A stretch of 64,000 nucleotides of DNA from Cyrtodaria siliqua (GCA_037043455.1 JAWPHD010001278.1:62001-126000), one strand, 5' to 3'; shown: positions 31,805 to 44,670, counted from the first letter of the stretch. Notes: generated from the sequence alone by a model not told the origin. Translations and numbers: made by a program.

Positions 31805-32055
31805 TTGTTTGTATGGTGTTTTACGTAATTATCAACACATGTAAGGTAATATAGGAAGGCCGATTTTTTTGTGGTGGAGGCAAACCACCCACTTTTCCTG
31901 GGTAGAACCAGTACTGAGTCTATAAACCTCCGTCATCCGTAAGAATCGACACTTCCTCACTGACAAGTCGAGCTCCCAGTGGGATTTGAACCCGCAGTGG
32001 TCAGAGGCGAATGTTTACAACGCAACGTCGTTAACCATTCGACCAAGGAGACGCC
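31805..32055 (-). mobile_element. tRNA-derived SINE, family A
   Basis: Best-preserved copy: GGTGTTTTACGTAATTATCA, GGTGGAGGCAAACCACCCAC, GGGTAGAACCAGTACTGAGT, and on the minus strand GGGTTCAAATCCCACTGGGA as B box, followed by a GTCTCCTTGGTCGAATGGTT head. Confidence 0.75.
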
Positions 32056-32349
32056 ATTTATTTATATCGGTTAAAGACAACATAGCATATACATTAATTA
32101 CATCAGGCACATAGACCTACATACTTTATATATTTATATCCATGTTAGATACCAATATCGAAAAGTTTTCATGTATTGTTTCATGTGTCTCAAAGTGTAC
32201 ATGCATTGTTGCGTGTTTATTATTGGTTTGGCCTTGAAGAAAGTTAAAAATAGTTCAGATGTAAAGCATGTTTACAATGTATTCAAATTCATTTTATGAA
32301 GAAATTTGGACTGTTTTATCAGGGCTTTATATGACTGAATCATCCCAGG

Positions 32350-32832
32350 TTTTATGCAATTTCATTTGTGATGAACTTTGGACATTTTTCATTGGACAGT
32401 TTTGGTGGGGAGGCTTTTGGGGCAGTCTTTTGACGGTATATAAACAGGCTAGCTCTGGGAGCAGGAGCAGTTGAGTTCTACTTAGTAATTTTTTTGATTT
32501 GGATGCTTTTAGAAAATATATTTGTGAGAGGATTTACTTATTATTGTGCTCATTCAAAATAACTGTGACATTGGATATTTGCACTTAATCGGAAATATTG
32601 GAAATTAATTTAAACTGAAAGGACACTTGCTGTTTTGGATGAAAGAGACACTTACTGTTTTGGATTAAAGAGACACTTGCTAATCTGATTAAAGGAACAA
32701 AATTCGGATAATTTTATTTGGACTTAATTCAAAAATTGGATATTAATGAAAAACTGAATTTAAATAAATGTGATAATTATAATTTTATGTGGCTGGTTTT
32801 GCTTCCTTTCTTTTACGTTTTACTCGTAACAT
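32350..32832 (+). promoter_or_regulatory. LTR-like promoter segment, copy A
   Basis: Contains GGTATATAAACAGGCTAGC followed ~25 bases on by GAGCAGGAGCAGTTGAG, the layout of a TATA box and start region in gypsy-type LTRs. Three GACACTTGCT/GACACTTACT boxes and an AATAAATG follow, with a CTCGTAACA end at 32823-32831. A possible TGT start lies upstream at 32260. No matching 3' LTR was found, so the LTR call is tentative. Confidence 0.45.
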
Positions 32833-33466
32833 TACACGTACAATTTCATAATTAAAGTATACACGTACAGTCAAATTCATTCAATTCAATTGTATTCATA
32901 TACAAGTTATAACAAACAATTGGTAAGATGAGAAAATAAATTGTAGTACAAGTCTTATACAATTTCGTGTTTATGTTACGTATCGTAAATTACATTTTCT
33001 TTTTTGTTTATTGCATTATAATTTGATTTTTAACATGTTTGATAAATAATATAAAATATACATACCATTTTGTTACATATAAACAATTTTTGAGTATTAC
33101 ATTTTCAAACATGATAATAATAACGTATTTCAAATGGATGTCACGCCCTTATGTCCCCACTTTTCATTTGGCAAACATACTTCATTTTGTAGCAAATGCA
33201 TACCCTTTTAGGAAAATATATCCTTCAAAATTCCCCCGAGTGGGGATGGCGTCTTTTGGTAACTTACGGTCTAGTTATTATTAACTATATTTATGATTTT
33301 TTTATAAAAACAGGGTGTAACGTAAACTACAGTTCATTTTCATATTTTCATTATGTTGAAAAGGCTGTCTAAATTAAACAATTCATAAATAACATAAATA
33401 TAGGTAGTATTTGTTGTTCATATGTACATTGTGACCTATTTATGTGTCGACGTGCCGTAAAACACC

Positions 33467-33551
33467 ATTCATTCATTCGTTCGTTCGTTCGTTCGTTCGT
33501 TCGTTCGTTCGTTCGTTCGTTCGTTCGTTCATTCATTCATTCATTCATTCA
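33467..33551 (+). repeat. ATTC/GTTC tetranucleotide microsatellite
   Basis: About 20 uninterrupted tetranucleotides: CATT units, then about 13 CGTT units, then CATT units again. The equivalent position in copy B (41807-41829) has only about five CATT units, so the expansion is specific to copy A or was lost in B. Confidence 0.95.
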
Positions 33552-33799
33552 TATTTTACTCATACTCAAATTTATGGAAGGTGTTTTGGAATTGTTATGG
33601 TAATGTAATTGTCACGTGCGTTACACACAAACGCCCCAACGCTCACATGGCAAGTAAGTGTCATTTTGAAGCTTTTTGTATGAACTTTCAGAAAATCACA
33701 CTCTACAGAATTCCCCCGATGGGTGTGGTGAGTCTATGGCCAGATCAAGAACTATTACTGGTCCTTTGGGATCATCAAGTCCATTCTGTGATGCTTTAA

Positions 33800-34955
33800 A
33801 GTAGAATATCGCTTAAGCCGGTGCTAGGAGTCGTGAAAGGTGTTGCATCTCACGAACAGACTCAATCAAATCGAGTCTCCTACTTTTCTCTCTTGTTTGT
33901 GTTTGTTGCTCCCAAGCGATCACATTTTCAGTATTTATTGACATTCACACTAGCGTTTGTTTAGTGTTGTGTGGCGGTCGTAAAAAGTCGCCCAACTACA
34001 AATCAGTAGTGTTATTACATACTGGTCCTTTGGGATCAACAAGCCCATTCTGTGTTGCTTTAAAGTAAAATATCGCTTATGCCGGTGCTATGAGAAGTGA
34101 GAGGTGTTGCATCTTATAATTACCTCTCATGAAATGACTCAATAAAACCGAGTCTGCTACTTTTCTCTCTTGTTTGTGTTTGTTGCTTCCAAAGGATCAA
34201 CTTTTCAGTACTTATTGGCATTCGCACTAGCGTTTGTTTAGTGCTGTGTGGTGGCCGTAAAAACTCGCCCCGACTATAAATCAGTACTTGTTATTAGTTA
34301 CTGCTCCTTTAGAATCATCAACCTCATTCTGTGTTGCTTTAAAGTAGAATATCGCTTAAGCCGGTGCTAGGAGGCGTGAAAGGTGTTGCATCTTATAATT
34401 ACCTCTCACGAACAGACTCAATCAAATCGAGTCTCCTACTTTTCTCTCTTGTTTGTGTTTGTTGCTCCCAAGCGATCACATTTTCAGTATTTATTGACAT
34501 TCACTCTAGCGTTTGTTTAGTGTTGTGTGGCGGTCGTAAAAAGTCGCCCAACTACAAATCAGTAGTGTTATTACATACTGGTCCTTTGGGATCAACAAGC
34601 CCATTCTGTGTTGCTTTAAAGTAGAATATCGCTTATGCCGGTGCTATGAGAAGTGAGAGGTGTTGCATCTTATAATTACCTCTCATGAAATGACTCAATA
34701 AAACCGAGTCTGCTACTTTGCTCTCTTGTTTGTGTTTGTTGCTTCCAAAGGATCACCTTTTCAGTACTTATTGGCATTCACACTAGCGTTTGTTTAGTGC
34801 TGTGTGGTGGCCGTAAAAACTTGCCCGACTATTAATCAGTACTTGTTATTAGTTACTGCTCCTTTAGAATCATCAACCTCATTCTGTGTTGCTTTAAAGT
34901 AGAATACCGCTTAAGCCGGTGCTATGAGGCGTGAGAGGTGTTGTGTCTTATAATT
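33800..34955 (+). repeat. Array of ~277-bp LTR-like units
   Basis: Units begin near GTAGAATATCGCTTAAGCC at about 33801, 34065, 34343, 34619 and 34896. Each has a GACTCAATAAAACCGAGTC or GACTCAATCAAATCGAGTC box, TTTTCTCTCTTGTTTGTG and GCGTTTGTTTAGTG. Two variants alternate (AGTCGCCCAACTACAAATC and ACTCGCCCCGACTATAAATC), so the higher-order period is about 553 bases. Copy B has about one unit (41940-42205). Confidence 0.8.
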
Positions 34956-35345
34956 AGCTTTGCTGTAGGTGGTTTCTTAAGTCAAATGCAATGGAGTGAA
35001 GAAGCAAAGGATTACGTTGAGAGACCAATAATGTTTGCAAGTAAATTGTTAGATAAATGTCAACGTAGATATTGTGCAACGCGAAAGGAACTGTTAGCGA
35101 ATATTACTTTCATAACGCAGTTTAGACATTATCTCCTTGGAAAGCAATTTCTCTTAAAGACGGACTGTTCGTGTTAGGTGGCTTATGTCATTCGAATCTC
35201 ACACAGATCAAATCACAAGGTGGCTAGAGGTTCTGTCACAGTACAACTTCAAGATCGAACATCGAAGTGGCAGGAAGCATATTAACGTTGACAGTTTATC
35301 GAGGATTCCATTTGACCATGACGAATGTCAGTGTTATGACGGGAA
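34950..35345 (+). pseudogene. Ty3/gypsy RNase H fragment, copy A
   Basis: The frame at 34938-35177 reads AVGGFLSQMQWSEEAKDYVE and RKELLANITFITQFRHYLLG, the RNase H region that follows a gypsy RT, without the preceding RT. A stop interrupts at 35175-35177 where copy B reads through, so this copy has decayed further. Confidence 0.75.
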
Positions 35346-35779
35346 GACAATTCTGTAGACATTACCGTGTCATGGCTGTACAACGTGCTTAAAAAGGCAC
35401 ACAGTCTGGTCAGATTTTGCGCAATTTGACGATGTTGTTCCATTGTTTGAAAAGGATAGCGTGCATAGGTCTGAAAACTTGGACAAATGGTCAGTTGCAA
35501 GGATTTCCAGAGTGTAGTTATGTTCAGGTGGATACTACATATTTTGCAACTTCTTGTTCTAAACGATTTATGTACAGTTAACTATTCACCAGAAAGAATG
35601 GCAAAACTTCATCACTAAGATCCTGATACTTCTCCTGTTGTTAAGTGTCTCAAGTCCGACAGTAAACGACACCGAGGGACATAATTGCAGGTTATTCCCC
35701 AGCAGTGCGAAATATGTGGTTGCACTGGGACTCGTTGAGATTGATTGATGGTGTATTATTTAAAAGATTCATTATGAGC

Positions 35780-36780
35780 AATAAATAGGAATATATTCAG
35801 TTAATTGTTCCTCGAGTTTTGAGAACAGGAGTGTTAGTCTCAGCACACTCAAATACTGGTGCACACTTAGGCATAGACAAAAGCTATTCTAAGCTTAGAC
35901 AGAAATTCTATTGGTATAAACTAAAGGATAATCTGAAACGTCATATCAAAGCTTGTGAAAGGTGTATATTATGCAAACTTCCTGCACAAACACCTAGATC
36001 TCCATTTAATAACAGAATATACGGTTGAACATCCAATGAACAGAATCAGCACGGACATAATGGGACCATTACCAACAACTCAAAATGGAAATAAATACTG
36101 TCATGTGGTCACTGATAATTTCACTAAATGGGCTGAAGTGTATGCAATAAAAGACCAACTTGCGCGTACAGTAGCCATTAAAATAGTTTATAAATTTCTT
36201 TCACGGTTTGGAATGATTCAGATCAAGGAACAAATTATCAATCCAATCTTTTCAAAGAAGTATGTAGACTGCTACAAATCAATCCGACTCGAACGTCAGG
36301 TTATAGGCCTATGGCCAATGGCGCACCGGAGAGATTCAACCAAGTTCTTCAAAACATGATAAAAACATATGTGAACTCGAATCAAACAAACTGGGGTGAA
36401 GATAGATTTGAACTTACTAACATCCACTATCGTAGCTGTGTACATACCGGGACAGGATTTACCCACCAAACATGCTCATGTTAGGCGGGGAAGTCAATAA
36501 TATCTCTTGGATGTATACCCACTGAAAGCAATTGTGAAAGTACCATCCAGTATGTAACCCAAATGGAAGATAAATTGTGCAAAATGTATGACATTGCAAG
36601 GAAGGCCTTGGGAAAAAATGCTAAACGGAAGAAACAGGAATAATGACACCAGAATAAGTGCTAACAAGTACAAATTGGATTTAGTCTTATGTTTAGACAA
36701 ATCTAGAACTAAAGTGCATTGTAAGAAAATTGATCCAAATATATGGCAGGGGACCTTACATTGTTCACAGGAAAATTAGT
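35780..36780 (+). pseudogene. Ty3/gypsy integrase remnant, copy A
   Basis: Zinc-binding HHCC segment near 35840-35990 (ACERCILCK), then, in another frame, the start of the catalytic core (NRISTDIMGPL). The frame changes again inside the core, so the second catalytic Asp is not in the same frame as the first. The same frame changes are in copy B. Interrupted at 36822 by the antisense Penelope-like element. Confidence 0.75.
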
Positions 36781-36822
36781 GACCTTTTGTTTGAGATAAG
36801 AACGGGACCAACTTCAAAAGAA

Positions 36823-37035
36823 ATATAAAAAGATCGGACAGGGAAAGTAGCATTCAAGGAGGACAGTCAACCACAAAACACAGAAACAAACACGCAAACA
36901 GACAAACAAGAAGGCAAAAGTAATATAAATGCAAACGACATCACAAACACAAAAGGGTTGACAATAGGGCTACCGCCTTGGAACGGTCAGTGGCAAATTA
37001 GGACACTGGGGGTTTAAACCGGTTCTAGGATGCAC
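36823..37035 (-). mobile_element. Terminal ~210-bp segment of the Penelope-like element, copy A
   Basis: AAATATAAAAAGATCGGACA to GGTTTAAACCGGTTCTAGG. The same segment ends the element in copy B (44702-44915) and stands alone at 57598-57808, so the outer edge at AAATATAAAAAG is fixed by three independent junctions. Confidence 0.75.
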
Positions 37036-37351
37036 CATACATCACACTTACCCTACTGTCATCCCATTAAGACAGTGTAAATAAAGAAATCCCCGCCATG
37101 ATATAATCTCTAACCAACAAGGCAGCATCAATAGGCAATATAAGTAAAACACAAATATGCTCGTTTAAATATAATACAAAAAAAAATAGCCTAGAAAGCC
37201 ACAATGATGGTACTCAATAAATTGGCAGAAGCCAGAGCAACAAGAGAATAAACTATTAAGGGCACGACAAGAAAGATAATAGACAAAATCAGACGCCATC
37301 GTCCCAATGAGCTTTAGGTAGGCGTCATCATAGGGTCCACAGCCTGTCCGG

Positions 37352-38296
37352 TCATCTACAATTAAATAGAAAAGCATAGTGGCGAACTGTAAAAGGGTCC
37401 ACCACCAAGCATGCAGTACGTTGCAAAATGATAGGGTCATAACCTCTTTTGATAAACTTTTTAACAAGTTTAACAAAGATAGTATGAAAGTGATCATGAC
37501 CAAGAATCTTACGAAGTTTATAAATCACATCACCATAGAAGTCAGGTTGTGATAGTCCTTGTCGCAGAAGAGTCCTTAAATTACTTTTATTTTTGGAAAG
37601 AAGATCAGGGTTACGATAATAAAATTTTGCAAAGGTTTTACGAAGTTTATGATAACGGTAACCCTGATTGAGTAGCTTTTTATTTATACAAAGATTACGA
37701 ATATTAAAGTCCTCAACTCGTGTACGAGCTCTTGAAAAACGAATAAGTTGAGACACATACACCCCATAAGAAGTTGCTCGGGTAACATCCCCATCCAAGT
37801 GGGGATATTTAACAATATCAAAATTAAAATCAACTCTCTTGTCATAGATTTTGCTAATTATTTCACCATTTTTAATCGAGAGATCTAAATCAAGAAAAGA
37901 AGCGTTATTATCAGATATATTAACTTTGTTAAGCTGAAGTTCTTTTGGATAAATATCATTAACCATAGTTGGAAAGAAAGGGTTGTCAATGTTCAATATG
38001 TCATCCAGATACCGAGAGGTGTCATTAAAGGCTTCAGTAACATCTGCCTGGGTATCTGGTGAAAGACTCAACATGAAATCTCTTTCATAGCAAAATAAAA
38101 ACAAATCTGCGACAAGTGGTGCACAGTTCGTACCCATAGGGATACCAACAATTTGTCTATAAACGGTGGTTCCATACCTGACGAAAATATTATCTAATAG
38201 AAAGATGAGTGCTTCGCAAACTTCATAGCAAGTCCACATAGTATAATTGTCTAAACTGCCGTTAGTAAAACACGCTTTAATATTATTACATGCCAA
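37352..38296 (-). pseudogene. Penelope-like reverse transcriptase, copy A
   Basis: A 314-codon open frame with RT motifs GIPMGTNCAPLVADLFLF (motif B), RYLDDILNI (catalytic YLDD) and FLDLDLSI, followed by a Lys/Arg-rich C-terminal part with LNQGYRYHKLRKTF. No GIY-YIG endonuclease is seen. Motif A (TYDFATLYTTLPH) lies upstream, separated by a one-base frame change in an A-run (about 38320) that is shared with copy B. A beginning at TTG, not ATG, shows the frame is cut from a longer protein. Penelope-like is my best call from the motif B and LYTTLPH forms; another RT clade is possible. Confidence 0.7.
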
Positions 38297-38898
38297 AATT
38301 GTAGTATTTTCTCTAGCGAATGTTGTTTTTAATAAGAGAAATTAGTTTGTCTTTAATAAGGTGATGTGGTAAGGTTGTATACAGTGTAGCGAAGTCATAA
38401 GTGGTTATTGATGAAACTTGACATTTATTGAAACATTTATCAAGAACGTCTCACTATTTTTTATAGACCAAAATAAATTATTCCCAGAGTTTTCAAAAGT
38501 TTTATCACAATAAAGTTTAACGTGATCTTAAACGGCAGTAAGACAAGAGGATAAAAGTTTGGAGATGTTTGTTATGGTGCAGGCACTAGAATTCGAAATA
38601 AAGCGAGCCTTATACGGATTTTTATGTAATTTAGGAATCCAGTACATAGTAGGCAGTTTATTTTGCTTATCGTTTACACCAGCCTTGAAAGTAGTGCACC
38701 GAGTGATATATGCGGAAACAACATCATCCTCAGTAGAATTAACTGGAGTATACGAATTGGTGCTGCCGAGTTCCAGAGATAAAACATTGACGTAATGTAG
38801 GCGTCAAACAATAATTACATTATTAGCTGCTTTATCTGCAGGAACTAAAACAAATTTATTATGAAATTCCTGAATTCCCGATTTTAAATTACGAAAGG

Positions 38899-40605
38899 AA
38901 TTAGCCATCTAGCTTAAATACTTTTCCCAAAATAAACAAATCAGCAACAATATATATATATATATATTTTCTTTTTAAATTTGCCGAGTCACGTCACTGT
39001 CGCAGTTTCACATACGGTCAAACGAACGTAATTTTTAATATTTAGTTCGTTTTAAGTAAAGCTTAAACCAACATCACTGTATAGAATAAAGAAGTATCTT
39101 TCAACTCGTCTTTGAAATAGCCGGCTATCGTAAATACTTTTCCCAAAACAAATAAATTAACAACGCTATGTATACTAGGTTTTCTTACAGTTGATCAATT
39201 CGTAAGACGCACCGTAACTTAGCGCAATGCGCATGCGCGAAAATACCTTAACCTGTACGTGCAAGTATTCATGGGTAAATTATTATTCGGCGGATAAATT
39301 GGATTTACGACATGTTTCAAATCCAGTGTATGTAGATCTGTGATTTTATATTTTATAACGATTTGATATTTTATAACAAGTTGTGATATGTCTTAATGTA
39401 TTCGCCAAGTATGGAATTTAATAGTGCTATTCACAAAATATGGAATTTAAAAAGTGAGATTCGCAAAAAAAGGAATTTATCTAAATAATAGTTTCCCTTT
39501 TCAGATATCACAATGATAACATTTAAAATAATGCAGAAACACGAGATAGTATGCCAATATTGCCTTTATAAGGCTACTATCGTCATTTCAGTGTTAATTC
39601 TGTTAAAATTAAATGAGTTTTATTTTATTTAAATGGCACAAGGACACAGTGTGAATAAAACAAAACAGAACACTAGTGCGATTGTGTTGGGAAATATGAA
39701 AGAACAATAAAGTCTAGGACTGACCAACTGTGACGAATTAACTCTTTTTTTAACAGTATGGCAAATTTATGCCTTGATGCCTCTCTCACACAGTGAAGAA
39801 TATCCTTGCGAATATGAAAAGTTGAAATTCGCGGCAAATTCGCCGAAAATGATATGATTGGCCTGGAGAAATACTGAAAAAAGTGAGGCCTTATGAATGC
39901 TTCCGAAATTCTTACAAATCCTTGCGAATCCTTGCGAATTTCTTACGAACCTTACAATTACTTAACAATCAATTTGCCGAATTTCTTGCGAATCCTTTGC
40001 GAACGTTACGAATGCTTACGAATGCCGTTGCGAATCTTGCGAATGCTTGCGAACGCCTTACGAATGAAACGACTACACAACGCATGCTTGGCTAATTGCA
40101 TATACCCATTGCCAATGTTTCTCTTTGTCACTTATTCGCAAGTCTCCGCCGAGTCAACTTCTACTTCAAAGGAAAAGTCAAGACGAATGCTAGCAAATCC
40201 CTGCTAATGTCTTACGATCACTACAAATGCCTTGCCATCAATAAGAATGGCTTGCGATTGCTTACGAAAATGTTGCGAAAGCAATGAGAATATGCTTCCT
40301 GGCGAATTTTAGGAGCATGTTCCTAATATTCGCAACACCCCATAAACGACCGCGAATGCTTACGAACACCTACGAATGTCTGGCGATCACCTTGTGATCA
40401 TTGCGAATTGGTGGCGAATTGCATTCGTAAGCCCATTCGCCACCATATTCGCCACTGTGTGAGAGCAGCATGAGGATTTCGTATGAGCATTGAAACATAT
40501 AAAATGGATTTTGTTTTATATTGTTCTTAAGATGCTTGTTCTAATTATTTAAACATATGCCAAATCTGTTCATTCATTTCAAAATCAGTAACTGACAAGT
40601 GGTTT
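38899..40605. repeat. Repeat R, filled copy
   Basis: TTAGCCATCTAGCTTAAATA start, a GCCGAGTCACGTCACTGTCG box, GTAAATTATTATTCGGCGG and a CAGTAACTGACAAGTGG end. Aligned with 50832-51640 it is the same sequence with ~5-7% differences by eye, plus the 693-bp MITE at 39778. It joins composite copy A to copy B. Confidence 0.75.
39778..40470. mobile_element. 693-bp MITE with TGA target duplication and TTGCGAAT core repeats
   Basis: Ends TGCCTCTCTCACACAGTG and, inverted, TGCTGCTCTCACACAGTG. TGA occurs on both sides (39775-39777 and 40471-40473); the empty site in repeat R' reads CCTTGAGGATTTCG with TGA at 51510-51512. The interior is a degenerate array of 9-11-base units around CTTGCGAATC/CTTACGAATG on one strand, which makes the small frames at 39883-40287 chance frames. 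Confidence 0.9.
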
Positions 40606-42207
40606 TATGCAAATTCATTTGTGATGAACTTTGGACATTTTTCATTGGACAGTTTTGGTGGGGAGGCTTTTGGGGCAGTCTTTTGAGGGTATATAAACAG
40701 GCTAGCTCTGTGAGCAGGAGCAGTTGAGTTCTACTTAGTATTTTTTTTTATTTGGATGCTTTTAGAAAATATATTTGTGAGAGGATTTACTTATTATTGT
40801 GCTCATTCAAAATAACTGTGACATTGGATATTTGCACTTAATCGGAAATATTGGAAATTAATTTAAACTGAAAGGACACTTGCTGTTTTGGATGAAAGAG
40901 ACACTTACTGTTTTGGATTAAAGAGACACTTGCTAATCTGATTAAAGGAACAAAATTCGGATAATTTTATTTGGACTTAATTCAAAAATTGGATATTAAT
41001 GAAAAACTGAATTTAAATAAATGTGATAATTATAATTTTGTGTGGCTGGTTTTGCTTCCTTTCTTGTTACGTTTTACTCGTAACATTACACGTACAATTT
41101 CATAATTAAAGTACACACGTACAGTCAAATTCATTCAATTCAATTGTATTCATATACAAGTTATAACAAACAATTGGTTAGATGAGAAAATAAATTGTAG
41201 TACAAGTCTTATAAAATTTCATGTTTATGTCACGTATCGTAAATTACATTTTCTTTTTTGTTTTATTGCATTATATTTTGATTTTTAACATGTTTGATAA
41301 ATAATATAAAATATACATACGTATCGTAAATTACATTTTCTTTTTTGTTTTATTGCATTATATTTTGATTTTTAACATGTTTGATAAATAATATAAAATA
41401 TACATACCATTTTGTTACATATAAACAATTTTTGAGTGTTACATTTTCAAACATGATAATAATAACGTATTTCAAATGGATGTCACGCCCTTATGTCCCC
41501 ACTTTTCATTTGGCAAACATACTTCATTTTGTAGCAAATGCATACCCTTTTAGGAAAATATATCCTTCAAAATTCCATCGAGTGGGGATGGCGCCTTTTG
41601 GTAACTTACGGTCTAGTTATTAATAACTATATTTATGATTTTTTGATAACAAACAGGGTGTAACGTAAACTACAGTACATTTTCATATTTTCATTATGTT
41701 GAAAAGGCTGTCTAAATTAAACAATTCATAAATAACATAAATATAGGTAGTATTTGTTGTTCATATGTACATTGTGACCTATTTATGTGTCGACGTGCCG
41801 TAAAACACCATTCATTCATTCATTCATTCATATTTTACTCATACTCAAATTTATGGAAGGTGTTTTGGAATTGTTATGGTAATGTAATTGTCACGTGCGT
41901 TACACACAAACGCCCCAACGCTAGATGGCAGACAAGTGTCAGCGTTTGTTTAGTGCTGTGTGGTGGCCGTAAAAACCCATCCCGACTATAAATCAGTACT
42001 TGTTATTAGTCACTGCTCCTTTAGAATCATCAAGCTCATTCTGTGTTGCTTTAAAGTAGAATATCGCTTAAGCCGGTGCTAGGAGGCGTGAGAGGTGTTG
42101 TATCTTATAATTAGCTGTCATAAAGAGACTCAATAAAAGCGCGTCTTGTACTTTTCTCTCTTGTTTGTGTTTGTTGCTTCCAAGGGATCACCTTTTCAGT
42201 ATTTAGG

Positions 42208-43242
42208 TTTTTCCAGATCGTGTTAAATGAAGCTGACAAAGAGAAAACGGCATTTGCTACATCTATGGTTGGCCTACATCAATATAAAACTACGCCAATG
42301 GGACTAACGGGAAGCCCCCATACTTTTCAGCGTTGAATGGCACTCGTTTTCCGAAGTCTGCAATGGAAAACTTTAATAATATTTATGAACGATATCTGTT
42401 CATTTGGCACGACATTTGAAGAACCAGTTAAAATACTTGATGACATTTTAGGCAGATTTCAATATGTGGGACGTAAACTCAAAGCTAGCAATTGTAACCA
42501 GTTTCAAACGCAGATTAATAGTCTGGGACATACAACTTATACGACTGAAATTAAACCCACAAATGAAAAAGTGAAAACTGTACACGAATGGCCAGTGCAA
42601 AAATCCTTGACAGATTTACGATCCTTCGTGTCTTTTTGCTCACACTATCACCGTTTTATCAACAAGTTTAGTGAAAGAGCTGCTCCGTTAAATCGCTTGA
42701 TGGAGGCCGGTCGAGTGTTTTACTGGGGTGATGAGCAACATAATGCATTTTTGGACTTTAAATCTGCTGTTACAGGGGATGGAATGATGGCATACCCACA
42801 AGAGGATGGACTACATATTGTGGGTACCGATGGCTCTAACTTTGCTGTAGGTGGTTTCTTAAGTCAAATGCAATGGAGTGAAGAAGCAAAGGATTACGTT
42901 GAGAGACCAATAATGTTTGCAAGTAAATCGTTAGATAAATGTCAACGTAGATATTGTGCAACGCGAAAGGAACTGTTAGCGAATATTACTTTCATAACGC
43001 AGTTTAGACATTACCTACTTGGAAAGCAATTTCTCTTAAAGACGGACTGTTCAAGTTTAAGGTGGCTTATTTCATTCGAATCTCACACAGATCAAATCAC
43101 AAGGTGGCTAGAGGTTCTGTCACTGTACAACTTCAAGATCGAACATCGAAGTGGCAGGAAGCATATTAACGTTGACAGTTTATCGATGATTCCATTTGAC
43201 CATGACGAATGTCAGTGTTATGACGGGAAGACAGTTCTGTAG
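42208..43242 (+). pseudogene. Ty3/gypsy RT (C-terminal) and RNase H fragment, copy B
   Basis: Starts inside RT (TTPMGLTGSPHTFQ), with a TGA at 42334-42336, then an open frame of 301 codons. The position of the catalytic YxDD box reads IFMNDI, so the first Asp is Asn, and the polymerase would be dead. The connection (RSFVSFCSHYHRFI) and RNase H (GTDGSNFAVGGFLSQMQW) follow. The upstream half of pol and gag are missing: sequence before 42208 is the LTR-like unit. Confidence 0.85.
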
Positions 43243-43689
43243 AAATTACCGTGTCATGGGTGTACAACGTGCTTAAAAAGGCACAAAGTCTGGTCAGATT
43301 TGCGCAATTTGACGATGTTGTTCCATTGTTTGAAAAGGATAGTGTGCATAGGTCTGAAAACTTGGACAAATCGTCAGTTGCAAGGATTTCCAGAGTGAAG
43401 TTATGTTCAGGTGGATACTACTTATTTGCAACTTCTTGTTCTAAACGATTTATGTACAGTTAAATATTCACCAGAAAGAATGGCAAAACTTCATCACTAA
43501 GATCCTGATACTTCTCCTGTTGTTAAGTGTCTCAAGTCCGACAGTAAACGACCCCGAGGGACATAATTGCAGGTTATTCCCCAGCAGTGCGAAATATGTG
43601 GTTGCACTGGGACTCGTTGAGATTGATTGATGGTGTATTATTTAAAAGATTCATTATGAGCAATAAATAGGAATATATTCAGTTAATTG

Positions 43690-44670
43690 TTCCTCGAGTT
43701 TTGAGAAAAGGAGTGTTAGTCTCAGCACACTCAAATACTGGTGCACACTTAGGCATAGACAAATGCTATTCTAAGCTTAGACAGAAATTCTATTGGTATA
43801 AACTAAAGGATAATCTGAAACGTCATATCAAAGCTTGTGAAAGGTGTATATTATGCAAACTTCCTGCACAAACACCTAGATCTCCATTTAATAACAGAAT
43901 ATACGGTTGAACATCCAATGAACAGAATCAGCACGGACATAATGGGACCATTACCAACAACTCAAAATGGAAATAAATACTGTCATGTGGTCACTGATAA
44001 TTTCACTAAATGGGCTGAAGTGTATGCAATAAAAGACCAACTTGCGCGTACAGTAGCCATTAAAATAGTTTATAAATTTCTTTCACGGTTTGGAATGATT
44101 CAGATCAAGGAACAAATTATCAATCCAATCTTTTCAAAGAAGTATGTAGACTGCTACAAATCAATCCGACTCGAACGTCAGGTTATAGGCCTATGGCCAA
44201 TGGCGCACCGGAGAGATTCAACCAAGTTCTTCAAAACATGATAAAAACATATGTGAACTCGAATCAAACAAACTGGGGTGAAGATAGATTTGAACTTACT
44301 AACATCCACTATCGTAGCTGTGTACATACCGGGACAGGATTTACCCACCAAACATGCTCATGTTAGGCGGGGAAGTCAATAATATCTCTTGGATGTATAC
44401 CCACTGAAAGCAATTGTGAAAGTACCATCCAGTATGTAACCCAAATGGAAGATAAATTGTGCAAAATGTATGACATTGCAAGGCAGGCCTTGGGAAAAAA
44501 CGCAAAACGGAAGAAACAGGAATAATGACACCAGAATAAGTGCTAACAAGTACAAATTGGATTTAGTCTTATGTTTAGACAAATCTAGAACTAAAGTGCA
44601 TTGTAAGAAAATTGATCCAAATATATGGCAGGGGACCTTACATTGTTCACAGGAAAATTAGTGACCTTTT
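43690..44670 (+). pseudogene. Ty3/gypsy integrase remnant, copy B
   Basis: HHCC zinc-binding part (43701-43910, HLGIDKCYSKLRQKFYWYK), frame change, then core start (TDIMGPLPTTQNGNKYCH) in 43837-44241 and a further frame change before the second Asp. Same breaks as copy A. Its C-terminal end reappears beyond the Penelope-like insertion at 47605. Confidence 0.8.

Larger units (their letters stand above)
32350..38898 (+). mobile_element. Composite retroelement block, copy A
   Basis: Direct copy of 40606-46790, near-identical over most of its length (only scattered differences, e.g. three in the 110 bases around 37150). Order: LTR-like segment, ATTC microsatellite, an array of ~277-bp units, decayed gypsy RNase H and integrase fragments (plus strand), then an antisense Penelope-like RT. 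Unlike copy B it lacks the gypsy RT part (a deletion joins TTATAATTAGCT to TTGCTGTAGG near 34954) and stops inside the Penelope-like element at 38898. Confidence 0.85.

Noticed and set aside
39883..40287. Overlapping frames rich in Leu/Arg/Asn as genes
   Set aside because: They are translations of the degenerate TTGCGAAT core array in the 693-bp MITE.
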